A DNA stretch of 64,000 nt from Slackia sp. ZJ119 (lineage in GTDB: Bacteria > Actinomycetota > Coriobacteriia > Coriobacteriales > Eggerthellaceae): assembly GCF_011039175.1 (NCBI RefSeq), contig NZ_JAAKEN010000015.1:1-64000 (forward strand), written 5' to 3'. Position numbers and translations under genes: made by a program. The notes below the pieces were generated by a model. That model worked only from the letters and a program-made list of their open reading frames with translations. It was not told where the DNA came from and did no database searches. Shown one piece after another: positions 42,691 through 50,785 of the stretch. The stretch's first letter is position 1, and every line of letters begins with the position of its first letter.

Positions 42691-43653
42691 CTAGCTAACC
42701 TTCTGATCAACTTTGTAAACACCAAGCCGCTCACCAAGGAGCGTGGAGAGCATATCCTCAGTTACGGGCTCACCGGAAAGCAACGAACCCTTGATAGCAT
42801 CGTTGCATACCTGCACAATCTCCGCCTGGCACAGCAAGGATGCCCTTTTCGCAAGTCCATCGGAGGCATAGAACGTCGTGTCGTAGCCGCCGACAACCGA
42901 GTCGATGATGTGCTTGGCTTCTTCGGATGTGGGGAGCTCGTAATGGAGTACGTCATCGAACCTACGGAAAAGGGCAGGATCGAGCATCTGCCTATTATTC
43001 GTAGCGGCGATTATGATGCTATCCGAACTGTCGCTTTCGATGAACTGCAAGAATGAGTTGAGGATGCGTCTCATCTCGCCGACTTCGTTATCGAGGCTGC
43101 GATCCGCGCCGATGGCGTCAAATTCGTCAAAGAGATAAACACCTACATTGCGTTCAATGGCACTGAAAATCTGACGCAGCTTGACGCTCGTCTCGCCCAT
43201 ATATTTGGTAATGAGCTTGTCCATCTGCACCGTGAACAGCGGCAAAGATAGTTCAGCTGCGATGATAGCTGCCGTCATGGTCTTCCCCGTGCCCGGGGCG
43301 CCTTCGAGGAGGATGCGCCGTCTGTTGGCATATCCGTAATCGGCGAGCTTGCCACGTTGGCGGTATTCGTCAATGACGCGCTGTAACTTGGCCACGAGCG
43401 CGTCGGAAACGATGAGCCTGTTCAAGGGTGTCGTGGGATAGGCCACTTGGAAAAGGCCCTCTACTTGTGTGAGATTAACTATCTTCGCCTTTTGTCGCTG
43501 CTGCTCTGCAAGAGCCTTAAACTCCCTCGCAGCTTGGGCGTGGCCACGCTTAGCCTCATAGGCTGCTATTTGCAATAGGCACGACCTGAATGAGTCATCA
43601 TCGCCGGAGTAGTGAGCTTTGGCAAGCTGCTTTACTTGGTCATTTGTAGCCAT
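42691..43653 (-). CDS. ietA: IetA-like AAA ATPase (anti-phage IetAS system)
   Basis: 320 residues from the ATG at 43653 (a GTG at 43662 is possible). It is a classical single AAA domain: LLEGAPGTGKTMTAA (Walker A), VGVYLFDEFDAIG (Walker B), IIIAATNNRQML (sensor 1) and ALFRRFDDVLHYELP (Arg finger region). A helical N-terminal domain of about 90 residues precedes it. It belongs to the FtsH/ARC-like group found with subtilases in IetAS systems. It is transcribed first and then the protease gene follows after 3 bp. Confidence 0.85.
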   Translation of the reverse strand: MATNDQVKQLAKAHYSGDDDSFRSCLLQIAAYEAKRGHAQAAREFKALAEQQRQKAKIVNLTQVEGLFQVAYPTTPLNRLIVSDALVAKLQRVIDEYRQRGKLADYGYANRRRILLEGAPGTGKTMTAAIIAAELSLPLFTVQMDKLITKYMGETSVKLRQIFSAIERNVGVYLFDEFDAIGADRSLDNEVGEMRRILNSFLQFIESDSSDSIIIAATNNRQMLDPALFRRFDDVLHYELPTSEEAKHIIDSVVGGYDTTFYASDGLAKRASLLCQAEIVQVCNDAIKGSLLSGEPVTEDMLSTLLGERLGVYKVDQKVS

Positions 43654-44928
43654 AAGCCTCACATCCTCCCTTCAAAATCACATATCTCGTAGCCTTGAAT
43701 TGTATGGCGATTTTGTGTATATGACCATAGGTTAACGTTGACCTTCGGGAAATGAGCACAGGTCGCCGGCCCTATGACAATAAAGTCAATTTGCGAGGTT
43801 AGCTGAACACCCTCTTCCAAAAAGGTGCTTTCTCCATGCTCAGCCGCACGCGTTCAGTTGAGCATGAGAATGGCTCTTGCAGGAACGATGCCGCGTCACG
43901 AGGACGCGGCACGAACCCTTCCTGCGGGAAGGAGCCGTCATGGATGGCAAAAACAGGGCTTGCGCCCGCATCGACAAGGCCGACCGGGAAGCGATTCAAA
44001 ACGGGCTGGACAAGCGCAAGGGCTGCCGCGAGATCGCGAGATCGATCGGGCGCTCGCCGGCGACCGTGACCGAAGAGGCCAGGAAGCGCCGCACCTGGAA
44101 GGACGGGGAGAGGCGCGGCGAGACCGTCCCCGATGAGCCAGAAGAGGCGTCGTGCATGCGCCTGAAGAAGCGGCCCTGGACCTGCAACGGATGCATGGCC
44201 TATAAGAAAAGCTGCGGACGCAGGCAGCGGACGGAGCACAGGGCCTCGCTGGCGCAGGCGGCCAGCGAAAGGGTCCGCTCGGAGCCCGGGCGCGGCATAA
44301 ACCGCCGGGAGGAGGACTTCGAGAAGATCGTCTTCGCCATCCGCTCCGACGTCCTCGACGGCAAGTCCCCCGAGCAGATCTGCATGGCCAACCCCCACCT
44401 CGACCTTGCCCCCTCGACCCCCTGCCGCTGGGCCGAACGCGGCTACTTCTCCATGTCGCCGACGGGCTTCAGGCGCAAGGTCGGCTACAAGCCGCGCGCC
44501 AGGCATGCTGCGCCCAAGATTACCTCGCACGGAGCCGATCGCTCCTATGCGGCGTTCTGTGCGCTGGCGGAGGCGGAGCGCGCCGGGGCATGCGAGACGG
44601 GCGCCGTGATCGGGCGGACCCATGACGCCCAGCGCCCGCCCGCCCTCTACCTGCGTCCGTGCAAGGTGCAGCTTGCGCTGCTGCTGCCCAAAAAGACGTC
44701 GAGCGCGGTTGCCGCCGCGCTCGACATGCTCGAACGCTCCTTGGGAAAGCGAGTGTTCAAGCGTCTGTTCGGCATCATTCTTACCGACAACGGGACCGAG
44801 TTTTCCGACATCTCGGCGATCGAGGCCTCGATCTTCGGTGAAGATGCCCGCTGCAAAGTCTACTACTGCGACGTGCGCCAGTCACAGCAGAAGGGTGCCT
44901 GCGAGCGCCTATGTGTTTAAGTACATAG

Positions 44929-44986
44929 GCGCTCTTATGTTCTCGAGTTTGCTATGTGCCGAACCCCTCTCCCATCTGGGGATACT
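44929..44986. repeat. RIT left terminal inverted repeat
   Basis: Starts GCGCTCTTATGTTCTCGAGT and ends CATCTGGGGATACT. Reverse complement of 48233-48290 except one base (CCGAACC versus CCGAACT). The adjoining palindrome 44903-44934 (GAGCGCCTATGT pairing with ACATAGGCGCTC) adds a second symmetric site that the right end lacks. Confidence 0.9.
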
Positions 44987-45019
44987 ACTTAGATTCGACA
45001 CATAGTTCTTTCGTTGGGC

Positions 45020-46018
45020 TTATAGCGAATTTAGAAAATCCAGGACATCCTTGCTGGCTTTGTAGGGCTTTCGGGGCTTGAGTCCCCAGTCGCGGCGAGC
45101 CTTTGCGAGTGCCTCCTCCTTTACCGCCATATCGGACACAACGTACTTGTGAGTCGTATTGATGTCCTCGTGGCCAAGCCATATCGCCACGGTTGCGATA
45201 TCGACGCCTGCGGCCAGCATCGCCATTGCGGTTGAATGCCTAAAGACATGCGGTGTGATTTTCTTGCGCGCGAGCTCGGGATGGGCGGCCCTGGCCCTCT
45301 TCGCAACGCAATCGAGCCTGCTTCTCGCACCTGATCTGGTAAGGTGATCGACGTTTCTGCCTGCGAAGACGTAATCGCCCTCCTTGAGGGAGAGCCGCTC
45401 GATGTGCGTCAGAAGCAGCTGAGAGGTGTCATCCCAAAGAGGCACGGTCCGATCCTTCCTGCCCTTGCCGAGGAAGTGAACGTGGCAGTTTCCCTTGGCC
45501 GAGGTCCTCACGTCCTCCACTTTGATTGTGACCAGCTCGCTGATTCGAGCGCCCGAGTTGTACAGCATCGCGACCATGAGCTCCGTTTCCGACCCTGGCT
45601 CGCAGCACGCGGTCATCCATTCGACCTCGTCAGGGGTCAGGTAATCTATCTCCCTGCGCCTAGCCTTTCGGTTCGGGATCTTCGATATCTCCGTCAGCTG
45701 CCCCAGATGCTGGGGAGCCTTCCTTGCGGCGTACCTTGCGAACGACCAGAAAGCGGAAAGCCTGCAATTCAGTGTCTTGGAACAGCAGCCTCGCTCGTCA
45801 GCCAGGTAGTTCAGGAACTCGTTCACGCTGTCTGCGGTGAGATCGGACATGCCAACCTCCGTTGGCTCGACTCCCCGCTTGTCTCGAAGCCACCTGAAGT
45901 AGAGGGTGAACGCATCCCTGTAGCTGGCTACGGTGTTGCCGGAGAGTTTCCTGTCCCTCTCCATCCATTCGAGGAAGAACCCCTCTATAAGATCCGACAG
46001 GTTTACGGAGGCGGTCAT
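45020..46018 (-). CDS. ritC: Tyrosine recombinase RitC
   Basis: A 332-residue member of the tyrosine recombinase superfamily. The N-terminal SAM-like core-binding domain runs to about residue 100. The catalytic set includes the first Arg in NSGARISELV, HVFRHSTAMA (HxxR), GHEDINTTHKYV (His then Tyr). The ATG overlaps the TGA of the preceding gene (ATGA), as expected for RIT trios. The third recombinase probably helps excision or integration of the element; individual roles in RIT elements are not settled. Confidence 0.88.
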   Translation of the reverse strand: MTASVNLSDLIEGFFLEWMERDRKLSGNTVASYRDAFTLYFRWLRDKRGVEPTEVGMSDLTADSVNEFLNYLADERGCCSKTLNCRLSAFWSFARYAARKAPQHLGQLTEISKIPNRKARRREIDYLTPDEVEWMTACCEPGSETELMVAMLYNSGARISELVTIKVEDVRTSAKGNCHVHFLGKGRKDRTVPLWDDTSQLLLTHIERLSLKEGDYVFAGRNVDHLTRSGARSRLDCVAKRARAAHPELARKKITPHVFRHSTAMAMLAAGVDIATVAIWLGHEDINTTHKYVVSDMAVKEEALAKARRDWGLKPRKPYKASKDVLDFLNSL

Positions 46019-46962
46019 CTGGCATCAACTCCTTTGGCGGCCTGCTCGAACGCGTCGCATGCGACCTGCAGCAGCTCTGGCGTCCCGGTCAGGTACCAGT
46101 AAGTCTCCGATATGTTCTTGTGACCCATGTAGGTCGCCAGCACTGGCAGCATGGCGTTGACGTTCTCGTCCGATTCGTGCCAGGAGAGGATCTTGCTTAC
46201 CGCGAAGGTATGACGAAGGTCGTAAATTCTGGGCGGCCTGCGTTCCCAAATCTCGCCTCTGTTTAGCAAAACGCATCTGATCTCGCAAAACGAATGCTCG
46301 AGATTGCCGAGGCGGATTGATTTGTCGCCGTTTGCGACGAAGAGCCTTCGGCATTGGAGGCCGTCCCTGAGCTCGTCGCGGCGCTCGCGGTAGCGCATGA
46401 TGGCCTCTACCGTGGAATCCTCAACGGGGATGATTCGCTCTCGGTTGTTCTTGCCCTTCCTCACGAGGAAGGTGCCGGCGTCCGGGTCGAAGTCGGAATC
46501 GTCAAGGGACAGCGCCTCGTTCGGGCGCATCCCCGTTGCCCTGAGCAATCCTATTACGGCGGCGTAAGCAAGCGGCTTCATCGCATCCTGCTGCACGTAC
46601 ATCCTCGATGCGGCGTGCATGATGAGCGAGATCTCCTCGTCTGCGAATATATAGGGCGTTATCCGGTTGCAGCTCTTGCCGATGAGTCCGGGCGGCAGCG
46701 TCGGTGCAGCTCCGGCTAAGGCGCAGGCGTACTCGTGGACGCGCCTCGCCATCTCGTAGCGCTTGATCTCGTAACCCTCCGCATGGTTCGTGCCGCTCCT
46801 TGCCCATTCGACCGCGATCTCGACGGTGATAGGGCCCTCATGGCCGACCGAATCGGCGTACCTTGCGAACCGGCGCATGGCCGATGCCTCGGACACCATG
46901 GGGACCCCGAGCCCGTTCTTGTAGGCGATGTAGGCCTCAACCTGGTCCCTTACGACGCTCAT
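46015..46962 (-). CDS. ritB: Tyrosine recombinase RitB
   Basis: 315 residues from the ATG at 46962, behind AGGAGG. Arg in LRATGMRPNEALSL, YDLRHTFAVSKIL (HxxR) and YMGHKNISETYWYL (His, Tyr) give a complete catalytic set. Its start overlaps the stop of RitA and its stop overlaps the start of RitC, both by ATGA. The protein has the XerC/D fold without extra domains. Confidence 0.88.
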   Translation of the reverse strand: MSVVRDQVEAYIAYKNGLGVPMVSEASAMRRFARYADSVGHEGPITVEIAVEWARSGTNHAEGYEIKRYEMARRVHEYACALAGAAPTLPPGLIGKSCNRITPYIFADEEISLIMHAASRMYVQQDAMKPLAYAAVIGLLRATGMRPNEALSLDDSDFDPDAGTFLVRKGKNNRERIIPVEDSTVEAIMRYRERRDELRDGLQCRRLFVANGDKSIRLGNLEHSFCEIRCVLLNRGEIWERRPPRIYDLRHTFAVSKILSWHESDENVNAMLPVLATYMGHKNISETYWYLTGTPELLQVACDAFEQAAKGVDAR

Positions 46963-48165
46963 ACCGCAACCTCCTTCGGCCACGGAGACGCCGCCTTGCG
47001 CAGACTTTCGACGTTGACCCTCAAGTAGCCCATTGTTGTCGCGAGCGACTCGTGCCCGAGGATGTCCGCTACGGGCTTTATCGACACGCCGTTGTTCACC
47101 ATGTTGGTCGCGACGGCGCGCCTTAGGGGGCGGGTGCCCGAATCCCTCATGCCGGCTTTCTCGGACAGGAGCCCGATTGCCCCTCCGACCTGCTGGAACG
47201 TCATCTGAGCGCCCTTGGCCTCCAAGCCGTCGGGCAGGAACAGGCTTCTCGACCCCGTGCCTGCTGGTCTTGCGTTAACGACGTAGTCCTCAAGCGCCGC
47301 CCCGGTATCCGAGTCCAAGGGGATGGATCTGTCGGAGATGCTCTTCGAGCTTCTGACGTGCAAGATGCCGTTGGCCCAGTCGACGTCCTCGAGCACGAGC
47401 AGCGCAACGTCGCTGCGCCTAAGCCCGAGGTTACCCATGAGCAGCAACATTGCAAGATCACGCTTGCCGCGAGGCGTTTGGGAATCCACCGAAGCCACAA
47501 GTTTGCAGAAGTCCTCATCAGATATACACTTGGGCAGAGGGTTCATCGGCTCGGGGCCTTTGAGGGCGATTCTCGTGATTGGTCCGGCCGTATTCTCGTA
47601 CCCACTAGCACAAAGGAATCTCGCATAAGACCTGATCTCTGTGCAGAAACCTCGCTTTGTAGAGGCGGAGGTATGGGCTATTTTCTTTGAGATGAAGTTC
47701 ATGGCACTTGCGAGGTCGACCATATTTCGCTTGAAGCTTAAACCGCTAAACATAGTGTAGAGATACTGTCGTACTTTACTCACCCGTTGCCTGACAGTTA
47801 CCGAGCTGAGACGGCCACTAGATACTAGATACTAGATATGCCTCGAACTCATGGCATTCTTGCTCGATTGATTGGTCCTCGGGATAGCTTCGCGGATCGA
47901 AGCGCTTGAAGTGCGGCTTGCCGAATCTCATCGCCCAGTAGTACCTAACTGCTGTTGCGGTGACGCCTATGCCTGAGGTTACGGGAAGAGATTCGATGTA
48001 CTCGTCAATCAGCTCCCTGAGTATCTGCTCGCCCGCAGTCGTTGCCTCAGGATGCTTGCCAAGAAACGTTCGAACCCTCTTGAAGTACATGGCGCATACG
48101 TTGGGAGAGTTGCCGTTGGTCCCAATAAACCCACGAAAGGCTTCGAGGTGTTCATCTACCTGCAT
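46959..48165 (-). pseudogene. ritA: RitA tyrosine recombinase, split by a 7-bp repeat gain (possibly phase-variable)
   Basis: The 5' part from ATG 48165 (GGAAGGG upstream) encodes the core-binding domain and stops as EAYLVSSI at TAG 47818. The 3' part, from about 47783, encodes the catalytic domain (LGLRRSDVALL, PLRRAVATNM, ILGHESLATTMGYL). Between them lie three tandem ACTAGAT units (47817-47837). Removing one 7-bp unit gives a continuous reading through SSGRLSSVTVRQRVSKVRQY, about 399 residues from the same ATG. The HxxR box reads RPLRR, so His is replaced by Arg. A GTG at 47783 could express the catalytic part alone. Confidence 0.8.
47817..47837. repeat. Three tandem ACTAGAT units inside ritA
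   Basis: Seven-base units repeated three times. Copy-number change by one unit shifts the frame; two units keep ritA open and three close it. Slippage on such tracts is a common route to phase variation. Confidence 0.85.
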
Positions 48166-48232
48166 TTTGTTTCCCTTCCTCATCAGGTTGCAGATGGGGA
48201 AAGGATAGTTTGACTATGTGCTGAAATGGCGC

Positions 48233-48290
48233 AGTATCCCCAGATGGGAGAGGAGTTCGGCACATAGCAAACTCGAGAACATAAGAGCGC
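48233..48290. repeat. RIT right terminal inverted repeat
   Basis: Mirror of 44929-44986; ends with AAGAGCGC where AGCGC is the target repeat. The host IS30 frame resumes immediately at AATCACGTGG. Confidence 0.9.
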
Positions 48291-48777
48291 AATCACGTGG
48301 AACTTCGAAAGATGCTGCCCAAGCGCCGAGGCATCTCCTTCGACAACCTCGACAGATGCGACTGCGCCTTCGTGACGTCGCACGTGAATTCCCAGCCCCG
48401 CCCCTCCCTCATGGGCCTGTCGCCGCTGCAGATGCTGAGGGCCGCCGACCCTGGAGCCTGCGAGGCTCTCGAAACGGCCCTGGGGATGGAGGAGGTCCCG
48501 TTCGGCGAGCTTGCGCTGACGCTCGAGGCCGTGAACGGCCAGCGCGAAGAAAGGGGGCTCGACCCGCTGGCATAAGGCAGCGCCCGGACGGCGCCCGGAC
48601 GGATCCGCATAGGTGTTCAACTGGGTCTGGTGCAGATGCGCGGACCCCTGGCCCGGTGCGCCCTCCAAGCCCAGCCGAACGGGCCGAGGCCTCCCCTTTT
48701 CCCGCGAGAGCGTTGAGGTGACTGCGAGAATGCAGTGAACGTCCCAGCTGAAGCGCCCCTGTTCAGCTAGCTTCGCA

Positions 48778-48942
48778 AATCAACCCCTGTTCCAGGTGAC
48801 GAACCTTCTCTGTGCGCTGGAACTCGCGAGACGCAAGATGATATCTTCACAGGACATCAGCAAGCCGAGGGAAGAGTTCTTTCGGGGGCAGAGAAACCTC
48901 AAGAAGAACTATCTGTTCCCCATCGAACATAAAAGGCTCTAG
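48778..48942 (+). pseudogene. C-terminal fragment of an unidentified gene cut by the IS30 end
   Basis: The frame after the IS30 end reads VTNLLCALELARRKM, then ISSQDISKPREEFFRGQRNL and ends in a basic EHKRL before TAG at 48940. The composition is protein-like and basic. No family is recognised. It is probably the tail of a gene disrupted by the IS30 insertion. Confidence 0.35.
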
Positions 48943-48982
48943 CCTTCTCCACGGTCGCAGATTGCGACTTTAACCGAAAGTC

Positions 48983-49075
48983 CTACGCCAGCATCTCGTT
49001 TACGCGTCGCTGCACGGCCGTGCAGTATGACCCCCAGGCGCCGCTTCCGCTCGTCGCCGTTTGGCCGTCTCGGCC
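48983..49075 (-). pseudogene. Cpl-7 lysin tail remnant with a frameshift
   Basis: Reading leftward, NGDERKRRLG is followed, after a one-base shift in a G run near 49035, by SYCTAVQRRVNEMLA and a stop. This equals the end of the Cpl-7 repeat domain of the chimera at 23321-24259 (GNGEERRRRLG, ASVQRRVNELLA). It is the remains of a second prophage endolysin. Confidence 0.6.
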
Positions 49076-49080
49076 ACCTG

Positions 49081-49290
49081 CGCTTCGACTGCTGTGAGAG
49101 CATCGTCTTCGTGTTCTCCGCCGACTCGACACAGCTTGCGAAAGCAGTTGGTGGGATGTATGGCCCTGGCTTTGATACATCAAGGTTCTTAGAGCACTTC
49201 TTCGATGAAAGAATCGCCTTGAGTTCGGTTGACAGTGTGAAGTTCGCCGGTGACGGCATGGCCTACAACGTCGGGGATGCCATCGTCCGA
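49081..49290 (+). pseudogene. KAP-type P-loop NTPase fragment
   Basis: The frame IVFVFSADSTQLAKAVGGMY, GPGFDTSRFLEHFFDERIAL matches the middle of KAP-family NTPases (the VDRxQLAxSVxAxYGxxFDAxxYLxxFFD stretch). The Walker A and the C-terminal part are absent. Another open stretch in a different frame (49300-49496, FSDEDCRAHMHDL to LKFPEII) follows and may be the tail of the same gene after a frameshift. Both are debris in front of the R-M system. Confidence 0.5.
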
Positions 49291-49629
49291 CTTCGCAAGA
49301 ACTGCCAGGCAGCGTGGACGTGTCGTTCTCTGACGAGGATTGTAGGGCGCACATGCACGACCTTTGCATCGCGATATTCAGCTCGACCGAAGGTCATCCC
49401 GAACACTACGAAGCCAGGGAGCGTCTGGGCGGGTTCTATTCGCCTGCATTTGACTCACGGGTTTACGAGCGGCTCAAATTTCCAGAGATTATTTAAACTC
49501 ACGCGATGACATGCGCTTAGACGCGCAGAACCACGCCGGAACAAATCGCATCACTTTTGCTTACTTTGTGGTATTTACGCAGATAAACATACCATTTTGC
49601 GAGCGTCTATCGTCTGTCTCGTTCTGTTG

Positions 49630-49655
49630 CATGATGCACGATATCGTGTATCATG
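49630..49655. promoter_or_regulatory. 26-bp palindrome upstream of the DNA methyltransferase (probable operator)
   Basis: CATGATGCACGATATCGTGTATCATG is symmetric over 26 bp apart from two central-arm mismatched positions, and ends 23 bp before the ATG of the methyltransferase. The enzyme has an N-terminal HTH-like region, so this is a strong candidate for autoregulation. Confidence 0.7.
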
Positions 49656-49678
49656 GCATCTCGCGAAAGGAGACGCCG

Positions 49679-50785
49679 ATGTTGGTATCGCTCAAAGAAT
49701 ATGCCGAAGCCTGTGGACGAAGCGCGGACACGGCACGTCGTTTGGCCGAGCAGGGCAAACTTCTTTCCGCAAAAAAGATTGGGCGGAACTGGGTCGTGGA
49801 CAACGCCGAAGAATACCCCTTCGATCGCAAAAAATGGACAGTGGCGAGCCTGTTCTCCGGGTGCGGCGGCCTGGATCTGGGCTTCGTTGGAGGATTCGAT
49901 TTCCTGGGGACGAATTACCCAGAGCAGCCATTCGAGATCGTGTGGGCAAACGAGATAAACGCGGCGGCATGCAGAACATACCGCTACAACCTGGGCGAGA
50001 TCAAGCAAGGCGACGTCTACGACGTGATGGAGACCCTGCCGGAAAGCGTGGACGTCGTCATTGGCGGCTTTCCATGCCAGGACATCAGCATCAACGGAAA
50101 GATGAAGGGCATCAAGGGCAAGAGGAGCAGCCTCTACACCGCGATCGTTGAAGCGGTCAAGCGAACCAACCCCAAGGTCTTCGTCGCCGAAAACGTCGGC
50201 AGCCTTTTCCTGAAGACCAACTCCGAATCATTCAAGAAGATCGTCGAAGACTTCGGTGCGCTCGGATACAAGCTTGACGTCCATCGCTACGACTCGTCGG
50301 AGTACGGCGTGCCGCAGACGAGAGACCGAGTCTTCATCGTCGGCGTCAGGGAAGACATGTTCTACGCTGCTCCTGAGCCCTCGACGGCAGGTGCGCCCAT
50401 AACGGCGAAGCAGGCGATAGACGACCTGAAGGAGCGCGAGTGGGATCCCGCCTTTGCTCACATCTGGAGCAAGGCAAAACGATCCGGCGAGCAGGGCAAC
50501 CGCCACCTCGTTGCCGACAGGCCGGGCTACACGATCCGCGCCGAGTGCCATGGCAACATCCAGTACCACTACGATCTGCCCCGACGCATCTCGATGCGGG
50601 AGGCTGCTCGCATACAGTCTTTTCCAGATACCTTTGCATTCGTATCGGGTCTTCGAGAAACCGAGCGTCAGATTGGAAATGCCGTCCCGCCCGTGCTAGC
50701 ATGGCAGATTGCGAGATCAGTCGCTATGACACTAGGCGGTGTGACGCAAGATGGATCAGGCGCGATTCGAGCGGTTGCTGGATGA
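49679..50785 (+). CDS. DNA (cytosine-5) methyltransferase with N-terminal HTH domain
   Basis: 368 residues from the ATG at 49679, behind AAAGGAG. Motif I SLFSGCGGLDLGF, motif IV GGFPCQDIS (catalytic Cys), motif VI VAENVG, motif VIII QTRDRVFIVG and motif X QIGNAVPP define a C5-MTase. The first 48 residues (LKEYAEACGRSADTARRLAE, KIGRNWVVD) form an excisionase-like HTH that probably binds the palindrome upstream. The stop overlaps the endonuclease start by 35 bp. It protects host DNA from the adjacent nuclease; the target sequence cannot be read. Confidence 0.92.
   Translation: MLVSLKEYAEACGRSADTARRLAEQGKLLSAKKIGRNWVVDNAEEYPFDRKKWTVASLFSGCGGLDLGFVGGFDFLGTNYPEQPFEIVWANEINAAACRTYRYNLGEIKQGDVYDVMETLPESVDVVIGGFPCQDISINGKMKGIKGKRSSLYTAIVEAVKRTNPKVFVAENVGSLFLKTNSESFKKIVEDFGALGYKLDVHRYDSSEYGVPQTRDRVFIVGVREDMFYAAPEPSTAGAPITAKQAIDDLKEREWDPAFAHIWSKAKRSGEQGNRHLVADRPGYTIRAECHGNIQYHYDLPRRISMREAARIQSFPDTFAFVSGLRETERQIGNAVPPVLAWQIARSVAMTLGGVTQDGSGAIRAVAG

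Larger units (their letters stand above)
44904..48290 (-). mobile_element. RIT (recombinase-in-trio) element
   Basis: A 3.4-kb element of three overlapping tyrosine recombinase genes. It is bounded by 58-bp inverted repeats with one mismatch (44929-44986 and 48233-48290) and a 5-bp direct repeat AGCGC (44904-44908 and 48286-48290) that equals the target. The left end additionally has a perfect 12-bp-arm palindrome (44903-44934). The architecture matches the RIT group described in proteobacteria and actinobacteria. Because the host IS30 gene is known, the boundaries are unusually certain. Confidence 0.9.
43940..48575 (+). pseudogene. IS30-family transposase split by a RIT insertion
   Basis: The 5' part (from the ATG at 43940, with AAGGAG upstream) carries the HTH (CREIARSIGRSPATVTEEA), a Cys-rich segment and the DDE core (LTDNGTEFSDI, QSQQKGACER). 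Translation then runs into LCV-stop inside the RIT left end. After the RIT element the same frame resumes as ERNHVELRKMLPKRRGISFD, the expected continuation, and ends at 48575. Removing one AGCGC copy and the RIT element restores a 417-codon reading frame, so the insertion was precise and is potentially reversible. Confidence 0.85.
43792..48776. mobile_element. IS30-family element interrupted by a RIT element
   Basis: The ends are imperfect inverted repeats of about 20 bp: TTTGCGAGGTTAGCTGAACA near 43790-43810 and its counterpart GTTCAGCTAGCTTCGCAAA at 48761-48779. Inside is one transposase gene split into 43940-44908 and 48291-48575 by the RIT insertion at 44904-48290. Without the insertion the element would be about 1.6 kb, the usual size for an IS30-family element. 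Confidence 0.75.
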
